Shown here piece after piece: positions 53,207 to 63,167 of a DNA stretch of 64,000 nt (position 1 is its first letter; every line of letters starts with the position of its first letter). The position numbers and the translations under genes were made by a program. The notes below the pieces were generated by a model. The model ran no database searches. It was not told the origin of the DNA and saw only the letters and a list, made by a program, of their open reading frames with translations. The stretch is from Nitratireductor aestuarii (GTDB lineage Bacteria > Pseudomonadota > Alphaproteobacteria > Rhizobiales > Rhizobiaceae), in NCBI RefSeq assembly GCF_014641695.1, contig NZ_BMIF01000003.1, positions 124,001 to 188,000 on the forward strand, in the 5' to 3' direction.

Positions 53207-54379
53207 TCAGCCAGCAGTTATGGCTGCGGCAGCGCTCTGGTCGGCCCATTCACGACTCTGCATCTCCGTGAGGCGTGAAACGGTGCGGGCAAACTCGAAG
53301 CTTTCCACGCCTGTTGTGGCTAGATAGAGCGCTTCCGGCCGAGCGCCAGCAGAAACAAAAATGCGGGTTTTTGCCTCGTACATGGCATCAATGAGCAGGA
53401 TGAACCGCTTGGCGGCATTGCGCTGCGGCAGGTCCATGACCGGAACATGATCGATGAAGAGGGTGGAGTAGCGCTGGGTAAGCGCCAGATAATCGCGTGC
53501 GGCGAGAGGCGCTTCGCAGAGTTCTGCAAAGGTGAAGCGGGCGGCATTGCGCGATGCGCGGGGCACGAGGATCTTGCGGCCCATGACTTCGACGTGGTCC
53601 TCGGCGACCTTGCCGCCGTCGACCACGCTGTCCCATGCCTCGTCCATCATCTGGTCGGTCTCGGGGCTGAGCGGCGTCATGTAGACGGGAAGGCGGTTGA
53701 GCTTCTCCATCCGGTAGTCCGTGTCGGCCACCAGGTTCAGCACCTTCACATGCTCCTTGAGGAGCTTAATGAAGGGAAGGAAGAGGCCGCGGTTGAGGCC
53801 GTCGCGGTAGAGATGCTCCGGATCGACGTTGGACGTCGCGATCAGCACAACCCCGTGCTCGAACAGGGCGGAGAACAGACGCGACAGGATCATTGCATCC
53901 GCAATGTCCGTCACCGTGAATTCATCGAAGCAGAGAACCCAGGCCTCCTCGGCAAGGGCTGCCGCCACAGGAGGAATAGGGTCGGTTTCCATGGTCTTGC
54001 CGTCTTTCAAAGCTTGACGGTGCCGGGAAATCCGGTCATGGACATTGGCCATGAAGTCGTTGAAGTGGACGCGCCGCTTGGCGCGGGCCGGAACGATGTC
54101 GAAAAACATGTCCATCAGCATGGACTTTCCGCGGCCCACTTCGCCGTGGATGTAGAGGCCCATGATCGGGTCGCTGGTTTTCTTGCCCTTGCCGAAAAGC
54201 CACCCAAGCGCGCGGGATTTCCGCGCCATGCGCTTGTCCTGGATCCGGTCGATCAGCAGGTCGAGTTCTTTGACGACCCTTTCCTGAGCTGAATCCCGTT
54301 TGACAGCACCCGTCTCGACCAGATGATCGTATCGTTGCGCGACCGTGAGATGCGTGGCGAGGCCATCACGCACATGCAT
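53207..54379 (-). CDS. zapE: Cell division protein ZapE (AFG1-like ATPase)
   Basis: A 390-residue AAA-type ATPase. Walker A is GEVGRGKSMLMDMFF, Walker B LCFDEFTVTDI, and an Arg finger-like segment follows in VLIATSNVDPEHLYRDGLNR. E. coli ZapE binds the Z-ring under stress; the mitochondrial relative Afg1/LACE1 deals with respiratory subunits, and the gene lies next to the TCA operon as in many alphaproteobacteria. I use the ATG at 54379; a TTG six bases earlier is in frame. Confidence 0.9.
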   Translation of the reverse strand: MHVRDGLATHLTVAQRYDHLVETGAVKRDSAQERVVKELDLLIDRIQDKRMARKSRALGWLFGKGKKTSDPIMGLYIHGEVGRGKSMLMDMFFDIVPARAKRRVHFNDFMANVHDRISRHRQALKDGKTMETDPIPPVAAALAEEAWVLCFDEFTVTDIADAMILSRLFSALFEHGVVLIATSNVDPEHLYRDGLNRGLFLPFIKLLKEHVKVLNLVADTDYRMEKLNRLPVYMTPLSPETDQMMDEAWDSVVDGGKVAEDHVEVMGRKILVPRASRNAARFTFAELCEAPLAARDYLALTQRYSTLFIDHVPVMDLPQRNAAKRFILLIDAMYEAKTRIFVSAGARPEALYLATTGVESFEFARTVSRLTEMQSREWADQSAAAAITAG

Positions 54380-54471
54380 TGGCAAGTTCCGTAATAACAG
54401 CGCATCACGACAGGTAGCGGTCCGGAAAAAGCTGCCTGTCGCTGCAATTGAGCGTTCAGTCGGATTGGTTA

Positions 54472-54519
54472 GTGCAATCCCGGTAAAAGTGGATAGCGGT
54501 TTTCCGTCCGGAATTGCAC
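54472..54519. repeat. Palindromic intergenic repeat, divergent copy
   Basis: Ends GTGCAATCC and GGAATTGCAC, inner part AAAAGTGGATAGCGGTTTTC. It lies between the starts of zapE and the end of the omp19-like gene. Confidence 0.75.
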
Positions 54520-54569
54520 AAAATCAATAGCTGGACCGCCGGAGCAATCCTCGGAACGCGAAAGATGGC

Positions 54570-55106
54570 CTAGCGCGAGAGCGAGATCGGCTGGCCGGTC
54601 GAGGTCGAGCCGCTGAAGTTCTGGCCGCCGCCGGAGAGCCGAGCGAGTACTTCGCCGTTCTCGTTGTAGAAGGTCAGCTGGCTGCCACTCACGTTCCACG
54701 ACTTCACGCCATCGATCGGGGCGGGGCAGCGCAGCGGGCCGGCGCGGTAGCCCTGACCGAACTTGGTCTGCGGCGTCGCCACACGGCAGCTCTCGCCACC
54801 AACGTTTACGTTCCACACACCGGCAACACCACCGGCGCTGATGGCTGGACCCTCAGGCGCGGCGCCGGCATTCGGATCAAGTGCAGCGACATCCGTTCCC
54901 TGCGCGGGAGCCTGGGGGAAAGCGGTGGAAGGGTTGCCAGACGGCGAGGATGGAGGCGGCAACTGGCTGTTGCTGATTGCGCCAGACGGAGCGGGCGTCA
55001 ATGGCGGAGGCGCCGACGGCGCCGGGGAAAAGCGAGAAGACCCGCAACCCGCCAGAGCGAGCGAGAGAAGCGAGACAATAAAAACTCCGGACTTCGCACT
55101 GAACAT
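54570..55106 (-). CDS. omp19: Omp19-like outer-membrane lipoprotein with protease-inhibitor (Inh) domain
   Basis: A 178-residue lipoprotein: lipobox LALAGC puts the acylated cysteine at residue 21. A long Pro/Ser/Ala-rich linker (about 22-90) leads to a C-terminal domain of the AprI/Inh type with VAGVWNVNVGGESCRVATPQ and YRAGPLRCPAP; the two cysteines would form a disulfide. This layout and sequence match Brucella Omp19, which inhibits proteases at the cell surface. The ATG follows GGAGAAA. Confidence 0.85.
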   Translation of the reverse strand: MFSAKSGVFIVSLLSLALAGCGSSRFSPAPSAPPPLTPAPSGAISNSQLPPPSSPSGNPSTAFPQAPAQGTDVAALDPNAGAAPEGPAISAGGVAGVWNVNVGGESCRVATPQTKFGQGYRAGPLRCPAPIDGVKSWNVSGSQLTFYNENGEVLARLSGGGQNFSGSTSTGQPISLSR

Positions 55107-55290
55107 CCGTTTCTCCGTACCTGTCCTGATCTATGGCCCCCGACACTGATTATGTCGAAGACCTAGGGTGAATACAACTCGTTAGGGCCAATGGCGCGCT
55201 TCTACAAGAGCCAATGTTTTTCTACAATGTGTTAAGGAACACCGATCCTGCAATGGCGTTAGGCTGTATTGCTGGTGAAAGGTACCCCTC

Positions 55291-55452
55291 ATGATCAAGT
55301 GGATTCTCATTCTTCTGATCATTGCGGCAATTGCAGGCCTGCTCGGCATGAACAGTCTCGCCGGCGCGGCGATGACCGGCGTGAAGATCCTGATCACGAT
55401 CATGCTGGTTCTGTTCCTGCTGGTCGTTTTGGGCTTGGTTGCGATCTTCTGA
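55291..55452 (+). CDS. DUF1328 (YtjA-like) small membrane protein
   Basis: A 53-residue protein, almost entirely hydrophobic, with two membrane segments (IKWILILLIIAAIAGLLG and VKILITIMLVLFLLVVLGLV) joined by a short Gly/Ala turn. This is the DUF1328/YtjA family, found widely in proteobacteria, with no known function. A GAAAGG lies upstream. It stands alone between the omp19-like gene and dapF. Confidence 0.8.
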   Translation: MIKWILILLIIAAIAGLLGMNSLAGAAMTGVKILITIMLVLFLLVVLGLVAIF

Positions 55453-55526
55453 AGCCATTCTGGCGCTGGTAATTTTCCACGTCATCCGCCATATAGCCCC
55501 CATACCCTTATGGGACAGGTGAGTTC

Positions 55527-56408
55527 ATGGCTGAATTGGCGCGTTTTGCGAAAATGAATGGTCTTGGCAACGCTATCATCGTTGCCGACATGCGGGGACG
55601 CAGTGATCGCGTGACCCCGGATGCCGCGCGCGCGCTGGCTGCCGATCAAGTCACCACCTTCGACCAGATCATGGCGATCTACGATCCCGTCGTCGGCGGC
55701 ACCGATAATTATATCGAGATCCTGAATTGCGATGGCACGCAGGCGCAGGCCTGTGGCAACGGAACCCGCTGCGTTGTTCAGGCGCTCGCAGCCGAAACCG
55801 GCCGCAAGACATTCACCTTCGAGACCAAGGCCGGCATCCTGACGGCTGAAGAGCATGAGGATGGCCGCATCTCCGTCGACATGGGCAAGCCACGCTTTGG
55901 CTGGAAGGAAATTCCGCTCGCCGAGGAATTTGCGGACACCAGCAGGATCGAGTTGCAGGTTGGCCCCATCGATGCGCCGATCGTTCATTCCCCGTCGGTT
56001 GCTTCCATGGGCAATCCGCATGCGATCTTCTGGGTCGACGGCGACGTGAATGAATATGAGCTCGATCGCTTCGGCCCACTGCTGGAAAATCACCCGATCT
56101 TCCCGGAGAAGGCGAACATCACGATTGCTCAGGTCACGAGCCCCGAGACGCTTACCATGCGCACATGGGAACGCGGCGCGGGGCTGACTCTGGCCTGCGG
56201 TTCCGCAGCCTGCGCGACGGCTGTTTCTGCCGCTCGTACCGGTCGCACCGGCCGCCGCGTCACCGTTACCCTTCCGGGCGGGGATCTGGAGATCTACTGG
56301 CGCGAGGACGACCACGTCATAATGACCGGACCGGCGGAATGGGAGTTTGCTGGCCGCTTTGACCCGCTGACCGGAGACTGGCAGCGGGAAACGGAAGGCG
56401 TCGCCTGA
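55527..56408 (+). CDS. dapF: Diaminopimelate epimerase
   Basis: A 293-residue cofactor-free epimerase that makes meso-diaminopimelate for lysine and peptidoglycan. The two catalytic cysteines are Cys76 (ACGNGTRC) and Cys224 (LACGSAAC). Full length. Its last base overlaps the ATG of mtaB. First gene of a dapF-mtaB-ftsY-ispZ run that is common in this order. Confidence 0.95.
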   Translation: MAELARFAKMNGLGNAIIVADMRGRSDRVTPDAARALAADQVTTFDQIMAIYDPVVGGTDNYIEILNCDGTQAQACGNGTRCVVQALAAETGRKTFTFETKAGILTAEEHEDGRISVDMGKPRFGWKEIPLAEEFADTSRIELQVGPIDAPIVHSPSVASMGNPHAIFWVDGDVNEYELDRFGPLLENHPIFPEKANITIAQVTSPETLTMRTWERGAGLTLACGSAACATAVSAARTGRTGRRVTVTLPGGDLEIYWREDDHVIMTGPAEWEFAGRFDPLTGDWQRETEGVA

Positions 56409-57685
56409 TGGCTGTAGACGTTCTGACATTCGGCTGCCGCCTCAACACCTACGAATCCGAGGTAATAAAGCGCGAGGCGGGGGCGGCTGGTCTCGATGCG
56501 CTCGAGGGTGGCGCCATCGTGGTCAACACCTGCGCGGTGACGGCTGAAGCCGTCCGTCAGGCACGCCAGGCGATCCGCAAGGCCCGCCGCGAAAACCCGA
56601 ACGCTCGAATTATCGTGACTGGCTGCGCGGCGCAGACGGAGCCTGGCACCTTCGATGCCATGGATGAGGTTGATCTCGTTCTCGGGAACGAGGAGAAGTT
56701 GAAGGCTCAGAGCTACCGCGCACTGCCGGAATTCGGCGTGAACCAGTTCGAGAAGGTCCGCGTCAACGACATCATGGAAGTGCGCGAGACGGCCTCCCAC
56801 ATGGTCGAGGCCATCGAGGGCAGGGCCCGCGCCTTCGTGCAGGTGCAGAACGGCTGCGACCACCGCTGCACCTTCTGCATCATTCCTTACGGCCGAGGTA
56901 ACTCGCGCTCCGTGCCCATGGGTGCGGTGGTGGATCAGGTCCGCAAGCTGGTCGAAAACGGTTATGCCGAGGTGGTCCTGACCGGCGTCGACCTGACCAG
57001 CTTCGGTGCTGACCTGCCCGGCAGCCCGCGTCTCGGCAAGCTTGTCCGCACGATCCTGAAGAATATTCCTGAACTGCGCCGCCTGCGTCTCTCGTCCATC
57101 GACTCCATCGAGGCCGATGCTGAGCTCATGGCCGCACTGGCAGAGGAAGAGCGGCTGATGCCGCATCTCCATCTCTCGCTCCAGGCGGGCGACGACATGA
57201 TCCTGAAGCGCATGAAGCGCCGTCACCTGCGCTCTGATTCCATCCGCTTCTGCGAGGAAGTCCGCCGTCTGCGCCCCGACGTCGTGTTCGGTGCGGACAT
57301 TATCGCCGGTTTCCCGACCGAGACGGAAGAGATGTTCCAGAACTCGCTGCGCATCGTGGATGAATGCGGCCTGACGCATCTGCACGTCTTCCCCTACAGC
57401 CCGCGCCAGGGAACGCCTGCTGCCCGCATGCCGCAGGTCTCGCGTGAGGTTGCAAAGGAACGCGCTGGCCGTCTTCGGGAGGTGGGTGACCGGGCATATC
57501 GCAATCACCTGGCCTTGCTCACGGGAACGCGTCAGCGCATCCTCGTGGAAAAGGAAGGTCTCGGCCGCACGGAAGGTTTCACCCTGGCGACGGTGCCGAT
57601 GGGCACCCCGGGCGAGATCATCGACGCACATATTGCAGGCCATGATGGTGAGCGCCTAGTCGCTGCGCTCCATCAGGCCGCTTGA
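56408..57685 (+). CDS. mtaB: tRNA t6A methylthiotransferase MtaB
   Basis: A 425-residue radical-SAM enzyme that adds a methylthio group to N6-threonylcarbamoyladenosine at position 37 of tRNAs. The N-terminal domain has three cysteines (Cys10 in FGCRLN, NTCAV and GCAAQ) for one cluster; the radical-SAM cluster is CDHRCTFC (Cys150, 154, 157); the C-terminal TRAM domain follows. It overlaps dapF by one base and ends 12 bases before ftsY. Confidence 0.93.
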   Translation: MAVDVLTFGCRLNTYESEVIKREAGAAGLDALEGGAIVVNTCAVTAEAVRQARQAIRKARRENPNARIIVTGCAAQTEPGTFDAMDEVDLVLGNEEKLKAQSYRALPEFGVNQFEKVRVNDIMEVRETASHMVEAIEGRARAFVQVQNGCDHRCTFCIIPYGRGNSRSVPMGAVVDQVRKLVENGYAEVVLTGVDLTSFGADLPGSPRLGKLVRTILKNIPELRRLRLSSIDSIEADAELMAALAEEERLMPHLHLSLQAGDDMILKRMKRRHLRSDSIRFCEEVRRLRPDVVFGADIIAGFPTETEEMFQNSLRIVDECGLTHLHVFPYSPRQGTPAARMPQVSREVAKERAGRLREVGDRAYRNHLALLTGTRQRILVEKEGLGRTEGFTLATVPMGTPGEIIDAHIAGHDGERLVAALHQAA

Positions 57686-57697
57686 AGGTAGGGGTTA

Positions 57698-58993
<1,296 letters not shown>

Positions 58994-59644
58994 ATGACGG
59001 ACAAGACAGTTCTTGAGCGTGAGCCTTCTGACCCCAATCGGCAGGAGATCAACCCGCTCCTGAAACTGGCGCTGGAACTCGGGCCGCTGCTCGTCTTCTT
59101 CTTCGCCAACTCTCGCGGCGAATGGATCGTCGGGAAGTTCCCCGCTCTCGCTTCGCTCGGTGGTCCACTCTTTGTCGCCACGGCCCTCTTCATGGTGGCG
59201 ACGGCGATTGCGCTGCTGGCCTCGTGGATCCTCACGCGCACCATCCCGATCATGCCGCTAGTCTCCGGCGCGGTCGTCTTCGTCTTCGGTGCGCTGACGC
59301 TCTTCCTGCAAGACGAGACCTTCATCAAGATGAAGCCCACCATCGTCAATTCGCTCTTTGCGGCGGTGCTTCTGGGCGGACTGCTCTTTGGCAAGTCGCT
59401 GCTGGGCTATGTGTTTGATTCAGCCTTCAAGCTGGATGAGGAGGGCTGGCGCAAGCTTACCCTCCGCTGGGGCCTGTTCTTCATCTTCCTGGCGATCGCC
59501 AATGAAGTGGTCTGGCGCATGTTCTCCACGAACGCCTGGGTGGCCTTCAAGGTCTGGGGCATCATGCCGATCACGGTGCTGTTCACCATGAGCCAGATGC
59601 CCCTCATCATGCGTCATTCGACCGACGACAAGTTCAAGTCCTGA
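58994..59644 (+). CDS. ispZ: Inner-membrane septation protein (YciB/IspZ family)
   Basis: A 216-residue membrane protein with about six helices; family marks are [11 protein letters not shown] near the start, and [17 protein letters not shown] in the second half. Homologues are linked to septum formation and envelope integrity. The ATG follows the ftsY stop with no gap. Its last 31 bases overlap the end of the convergent sulP gene. Confidence 0.9.
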   Translation: MTDKTVLEREPSDPNRQEINPLLKLALELGPLLVFFFANSRGEWIVGKFPALASLGGPLFVATALFMVATAIALLASWILTRTIPIMPLVSGAVVFVFGALTLFLQDETFIKMKPTIVNSLFAAVLLGGLLFGKSLLGYVFDSAFKLDEEGWRKLTLRWGLFFIFLAIANEVVWRMFSTNAWVAFKVWGIMPITVLFTMSQMPLIMRHSTDDKFKS

Positions 59645-61335
59645 TCTTTACGCGCAGCTTCAATGGCGTTGGCGACAGTGGCATTGAAGCTCACTTCCGG
59701 CTCGCGCACTTCCTGGATGTGCAGAAGCCGCTTGGCCTGGCCTGAAGCGCCGACCAGATAGACCTTTGCGCCCTGACGCGCTGCCTTGGTGACAAATCCC
59801 CGGATGGTCGAAGCGCCCGTGGAGTCGAGCAGGCTCGCCTCTGAGAGATCAACCACATAGGCTTTTGGCGCGGTGCCGATCCGATCCATTACATTGCCGA
59901 TGCTGGCTGCTGCGCCGAAGAAGAACGCGCCCGAAATCTTGTAGATGACGATGTTGTCGTCCGTGCGCATGTCCTTCGAATAGCGCTGGTGCCCATTGCC
60001 AAGCTCGTCGGCCTCATCTGCGGGGATCAGCGGTTGGGCGTCGCTCTCCACCGAAACAGAGGTGGACATGCGGTGCAGGAATAGAAGCGCGCTCAGCGCA
60101 AAGCCGATCACGATGCCTTCGGTAAGATCGCGGAAAATCACCAGCAGGAATGTGATGATGACGACTGCTGCATCGCCCTTGGAGCTGCGCACGAGCGCGG
60201 CGAACTGGTGGCGTTCTGCCATATTCCACGAGACCACAACCAGGATGGCGGCAAGTGCAGCCAGCGGAATGTAGAAAGCAAGCGGCGCTGCCAGCAGCAT
60301 GAAGGCCAGCAGGAACAGCGAATGCAGCATGCCGGAGACCGGACCCCGCGCGCCAGCGCGAATGTTGGAAGCTGTACGCGCAATCGTGCCGGTCACGCAG
60401 AAGCCACCAAACAGGGCGGAGCCCACGTTCGCCACACCCTGAGCCACCAGCTCGCAGTTGGAGCGATGCCGCCCGCCGCTCATCGAGTCTGCAACCACAG
60501 CCGAAAGCAGGCTTTCGATTGCGCCAAGCAGCGTGAAGGACATTGCGGCGGGCAGAACTTCCACGACCTTCTCCATCGAGAGGTTTGGCAGGTGCGGCAC
60601 CGGGAACGCCTGCGGGATGCCGCCAAAGCGCGTACCGATGGTTTCGACCGGCAGATTGAGCGCCCAGGCTGCGAGCGTTGCACCAGCGACTGCAATTAGC
60701 AGGCCCGGCCAGTGCGGCTTGTACTTGCGCAGGATGAGGATCACTGCTGCCGCCAGTACGGCGAGTGTGACCGTCGGAATATTCATCGTCGGCATCGCTG
60801 CGCCCAGCGCTTGAAGCTTCGGCAGGAGCGGTCCCGGTTCGGGCTCCGACAGGGTCAGTCCGAAGAAATCCTTCAGCTGGCTCGAGAAGATGATGACCGC
60901 GATGCCTGAGGTGAAGCCGACCGTGACGGGGTAGGGAATGTACTTGATGAAGGTCCCGAGTCTCAGCAGGCCGACCGCCATCAGCATCAGTCCGGAAAGG
61001 AAGGTGGCGAGGATCAGGCCCTCTACGCCGTAAGCTTGCGTGGTTGCCAGCACCAGCACGATGAACGCGCCAGCCGGGCCGCCGATCTGGAAGCGGCTGC
61101 CGCCGAGGGCGGAGACGAGGAAGCCGCCAACGATGGAGGTGTAGAGACCGCGCTCCGGTGAGACGCCCGAAGCGATGGCGATTGCCATGGAAAGCGGTAG
61201 CGCGATGATCGCGACGGTCAGACCGGCAATGGCATCGGCCCTCAGCTTGTCGAGGTTATAGCCTTCGCGGAAAACCGTGATCAGCTTGGGTGTGAAAAGT
61301 TCAATGAAACCTGCGTTCTGCGTACGCGCTACCAT
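59614..61335 (-). CDS. SulP-family anion transporter with STAS domain
   Basis: A 573-residue inner-membrane transporter. About twelve hydrophobic segments begin with [20 protein letters not shown] and include the SulP signature near [15 protein letters not shown]; the C-terminal STAS domain shows [18 protein letters not shown]. Relatives carry sulfate, bicarbonate or dicarboxylates; the substrate is not fixed by sequence. The ATG at 61335 is used, a TTG 12 bases upstream being less likely. The upstream gene is an XRE regulator on the same strand, probably one operon. Confidence 0.9.
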   Translation of the reverse strand: MVARTQNAGFIELFTPKLITVFREGYNLDKLRADAIAGLTVAIIALPLSMAIAIASGVSPERGLYTSIVGGFLVSALGGSRFQIGGPAGAFIVLVLATTQAYGVEGLILATFLSGLMLMAVGLLRLGTFIKYIPYPVTVGFTSGIAVIIFSSQLKDFFGLTLSEPEPGPLLPKLQALGAAMPTMNIPTVTLAVLAAAVILILRKYKPHWPGLLIAVAGATLAAWALNLPVETIGTRFGGIPQAFPVPHLPNLSMEKVVEVLPAAMSFTLLGAIESLLSAVVADSMSGGRHRSNCELVAQGVANVGSALFGGFCVTGTIARTASNIRAGARGPVSGMLHSLFLLAFMLLAAPLAFYIPLAALAAILVVVSWNMAERHQFAALVRSSKGDAAVVIITFLLVIFRDLTEGIVIGFALSALLFLHRMSTSVSVESDAQPLIPADEADELGNGHQRYSKDMRTDDNIVIYKISGAFFFGAAASIGNVMDRIGTAPKAYVVDLSEASLLDSTGASTIRGFVTKAARQGAKVYLVGASGQAKRLLHIQEVREPEVSFNATVANAIEAARKDQDLNLSSVE

Positions 61336-61386
61336 GCTTCGCCCCAAATTCGCGGGGCCGGTTGCATGACAGCAGCCTGTCCCGCA

Positions 61387-61659
61387 TCAGTTGTCGACGG
61401 ACCGGGCCGCAGCAGTTTCTTTCAGGCGGACGCCTCGGCCGCTGCCGGTGCTGGGAGCGTTGTCCCCGATGAGTTCCAGGCCAGCTGCGTCCAGAGCTTC
61501 AACGACCTTGGTAAGGGTGTCCACAACACCACGAACATTCCCCTCGCTTGCTTCCATCCTCTGGATGGTCGGAAGCGATACCCCGGCCATTTCGGCGAGC
61601 GTCTTCTGGTCAATTCCCAGAAGGGCGCGGGCGGCGCGTAGCTGTGCAGCGGTAATCAT
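61387..61659 (-). CDS. Small XRE-family transcriptional regulator
   Basis: A 90-residue protein that is mostly a helix-turn-helix domain (AAQLRAARALLGIDQKTLAE then AGVSLPTIQRME), with a short C-terminal segment (VEALDAAGLELIGDN). It lies 51 bases upstream of sulP on the same strand and its own promoter carries two palindromes (61705-61742), so it probably controls itself and the transporter. Similar small regulators next to SulP genes are common in this order. Confidence 0.85.
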   Translation of the reverse strand: MITAAQLRAARALLGIDQKTLAEMAGVSLPTIQRMEASEGNVRGVVDTLTKVVEALDAAGLELIGDNAPSTGSGRGVRLKETAAARSVDN

Positions 61660-61684
61660 GAGGCGCTCTCGTCGAATGAGATTT

Positions 61685-61742
61685 GATATAGCAACAATCG
61701 AAGCTGATGTCTAGAACATCAATGTTATTGTCTGACAGACAA
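61685..61742 (-). promoter_or_regulatory. Promoter and two palindromic candidate operators of the XRE-sulP pair
   Basis: Read leftward, TAGACA (61708-61713) and TATATC (61685-61690) are 17 bases apart and fit -35 and -10 elements; the XRE ATG is about 25 bases further on. The palindrome TGATGTCTAGAACATCA (61705-61721) covers the -35 element. A second palindrome, TTGTCTGACAGACAA (61728-61742), lies upstream, with centres about 22 bases apart, i.e. two helix turns. Confidence 0.65.
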
Positions 61743-61766
61743 GGAGTTGCGGTTGAGGCATCTCCA

Positions 61767-62417
61767 TCAGAGGAACCGCCAGACGGTGGTGCGCTTCACC
61801 TCCGCGTCCTCGAGCGCCCGCGTGACGGGCACCGAATAGACGGTAAGTTCCTCGAGCCGGTCTTTGGGCCGGTAGGCCCGTCCGGGATCGCCGACGAGCA
61901 CCTCCACCCCCTTGTCGCGTAACGCCGAGAACCAGGGCAATAAACGGTCCGTCATCGGCTTCTCGTAGAACACGTCTCCCGCGAGCAGCACGTCGAAACC
62001 TTCGGTCACGCCGATGAAGTCTTCGTCGGAAAGGGAGAAGCTCACCTGATTGGCTTCCATGTTCACCCGGCAGGCGGTGATGGCGAAGGGATCGATGTCC
62101 GTTCCGGTGACGGCAGCCGCACCCGACTTGCAGGCCGCGATGGCCACGAGGCCGGAGCCCGTGGCGAAATCCAGCACGCGCTTGCCCCTCACGGATTCAG
62201 GATGGTCGAGCACATAGCGGGAAAGGCCCTGTCCGCCCGCCCAGGCAAAGGCCCAGAAGGGCAGGGGAAGCCCGGCTTCTTCCAGCTCCTCTTCGGTCTT
62301 GTGCCAGAGGTCATAGGCCTCGTGCGCAAGCTGAAGCTGGATTTCCGGAACATGCGGCGGCGCCTGCAGGGCGGTGTTTGCCAGAATGAACTCGCGGGCG
62401 CCATCCGGTGTTATCAT
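61767..62417 (-). CDS. Class I SAM-dependent protein lysine methyltransferase (METTL20-like)
   Basis: A 216-residue methyltransferase. SAM motif I is [14 protein letters not shown] (about residue 84), motif II the acidic TGTDIDPFA, and the family motif DVFYEKP replaces the usual catalytic loop. Length and the DVFYE motif fit the ETF-beta lysine methyltransferase family; an Agrobacterium relative is known to modify ETF-beta and ribosomal protein L7/L12, so a similar target is likely. It follows the EVE gene in the same leftward run. Confidence 0.8.
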   Translation of the reverse strand: MITPDGAREFILANTALQAPPHVPEIQLQLAHEAYDLWHKTEEELEEAGLPLPFWAFAWAGGQGLSRYVLDHPESVRGKRVLDFATGSGLVAIAACKSGAAAVTGTDIDPFAITACRVNMEANQVSFSLSDEDFIGVTEGFDVLLAGDVFYEKPMTDRLLPWFSALRDKGVEVLVGDPGRAYRPKDRLEELTVYSVPVTRALEDAEVKRTTVWRFL

Positions 62418-62429
62418 CGCAATCCTTTG

Positions 62430-62858
62430 TCAGATGCTCTTTGGGTCCAGCCCGCCCATGCGGCAGACTTCGATCCACTCGTCCTCCTGCACGGGCTGGA
62501 CCGAGAGGCGGAACGAGGTGACCAGCGCCATTTTTTCGAGCGCGGGATTGGCCTTGACGTCCACGAGCTTCACCGGCTTCGGCATGTCGCAGACAGCGCG
62601 GATGTCCACGCACTCCCAGCGCGGATCGTCAGTGGATGAATCCGGATGCGCGAGTTTGCAGACCTCGACGATGCCGACGACCTCCAGGCCCTGATTGGAG
62701 TGGTAGAAGAAGCCTTTGTCGCCCAGCTGCATCTGGCGCATGAAGTTGCGCGCCTGATAGTTGCGGACACCGGTCCACTCTTCGCCTTCAGCACCCTTGG
62801 CCTTCTGCTGCTCCCACGACCAGGCATCAGGCTCCGACTTGAACAACCAATACGCCAT
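62430..62858 (-). CDS. EVE domain protein
   Basis: A 142-residue single-domain protein of the EVE family (PUA-like fold). Family marks are WLFKSEPDAWSW at the start, RNYQARNFM and GDKGFFYHSNQ. EVE domains bind modified bases in RNA or DNA; the free-standing bacterial form has no defined role. It lies 12 bases upstream of the methyltransferase start and 7 bases downstream of the YciI gene, all leftward. Confidence 0.88.
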   Translation of the reverse strand: MAYWLFKSEPDAWSWEQQKAKGAEGEEWTGVRNYQARNFMRQMQLGDKGFFYHSNQGLEVVGIVEVCKLAHPDSSTDDPRWECVDIRAVCDMPKPVKLVDVKANPALEKMALVTSFRLSVQPVQEDEWIEVCRMGGLDPKSI

Positions 62859-62865
62859 GTCGTCC

Positions 62866-63156
62866 TCAGGCGTCCGCAGACTTCTTCAGGACCCAGTTCC
62901 ATGCGGTCACTTCGCGGGATGCGAAAAGGCCAGCGGCAACGTACGGGTCGTTATCGGCGATCTCCTGAGCCTTCTCCAGGCTTTCGGCCTCGACGATGAG
63001 AAGGGTCCCAAACGGATTTTGATCCTCTCCGAGGAACGGACCACCAAGCTTCACCGCGTCGCCGAGGCTTTCGATATAGGCCAGATGGGTCGGACGGGTG
63101 TCGAGCCGCAGCTGGAGGCTGTCGGGCTTGTCCTTGCAGATGATAGCGTAGAGCAT
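62866..63156 (-). CDS. YciI family protein
   Basis: A 96-residue ferredoxin-like-fold protein of the YciI family, with MLYAIICKDKP at the start, the conserved HLAYIESL and DPYVAAGLF. The family has a His-Asp pair that may be catalytic, but no reaction is known. The ATG at 63156 has GGAG upstream and lies 11 bases after the gpsA stop. Part of a gpsA-yciI-EVE-methyltransferase run. Confidence 0.85.
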   Translation of the reverse strand: MLYAIICKDKPDSLQLRLDTRPTHLAYIESLGDAVKLGGPFLGEDQNPFGTLLIVEAESLEKAQEIADNDPYVAAGLFASREVTAWNWVLKKSADA

Positions 63157-63167
63157 GGGATTACTCC

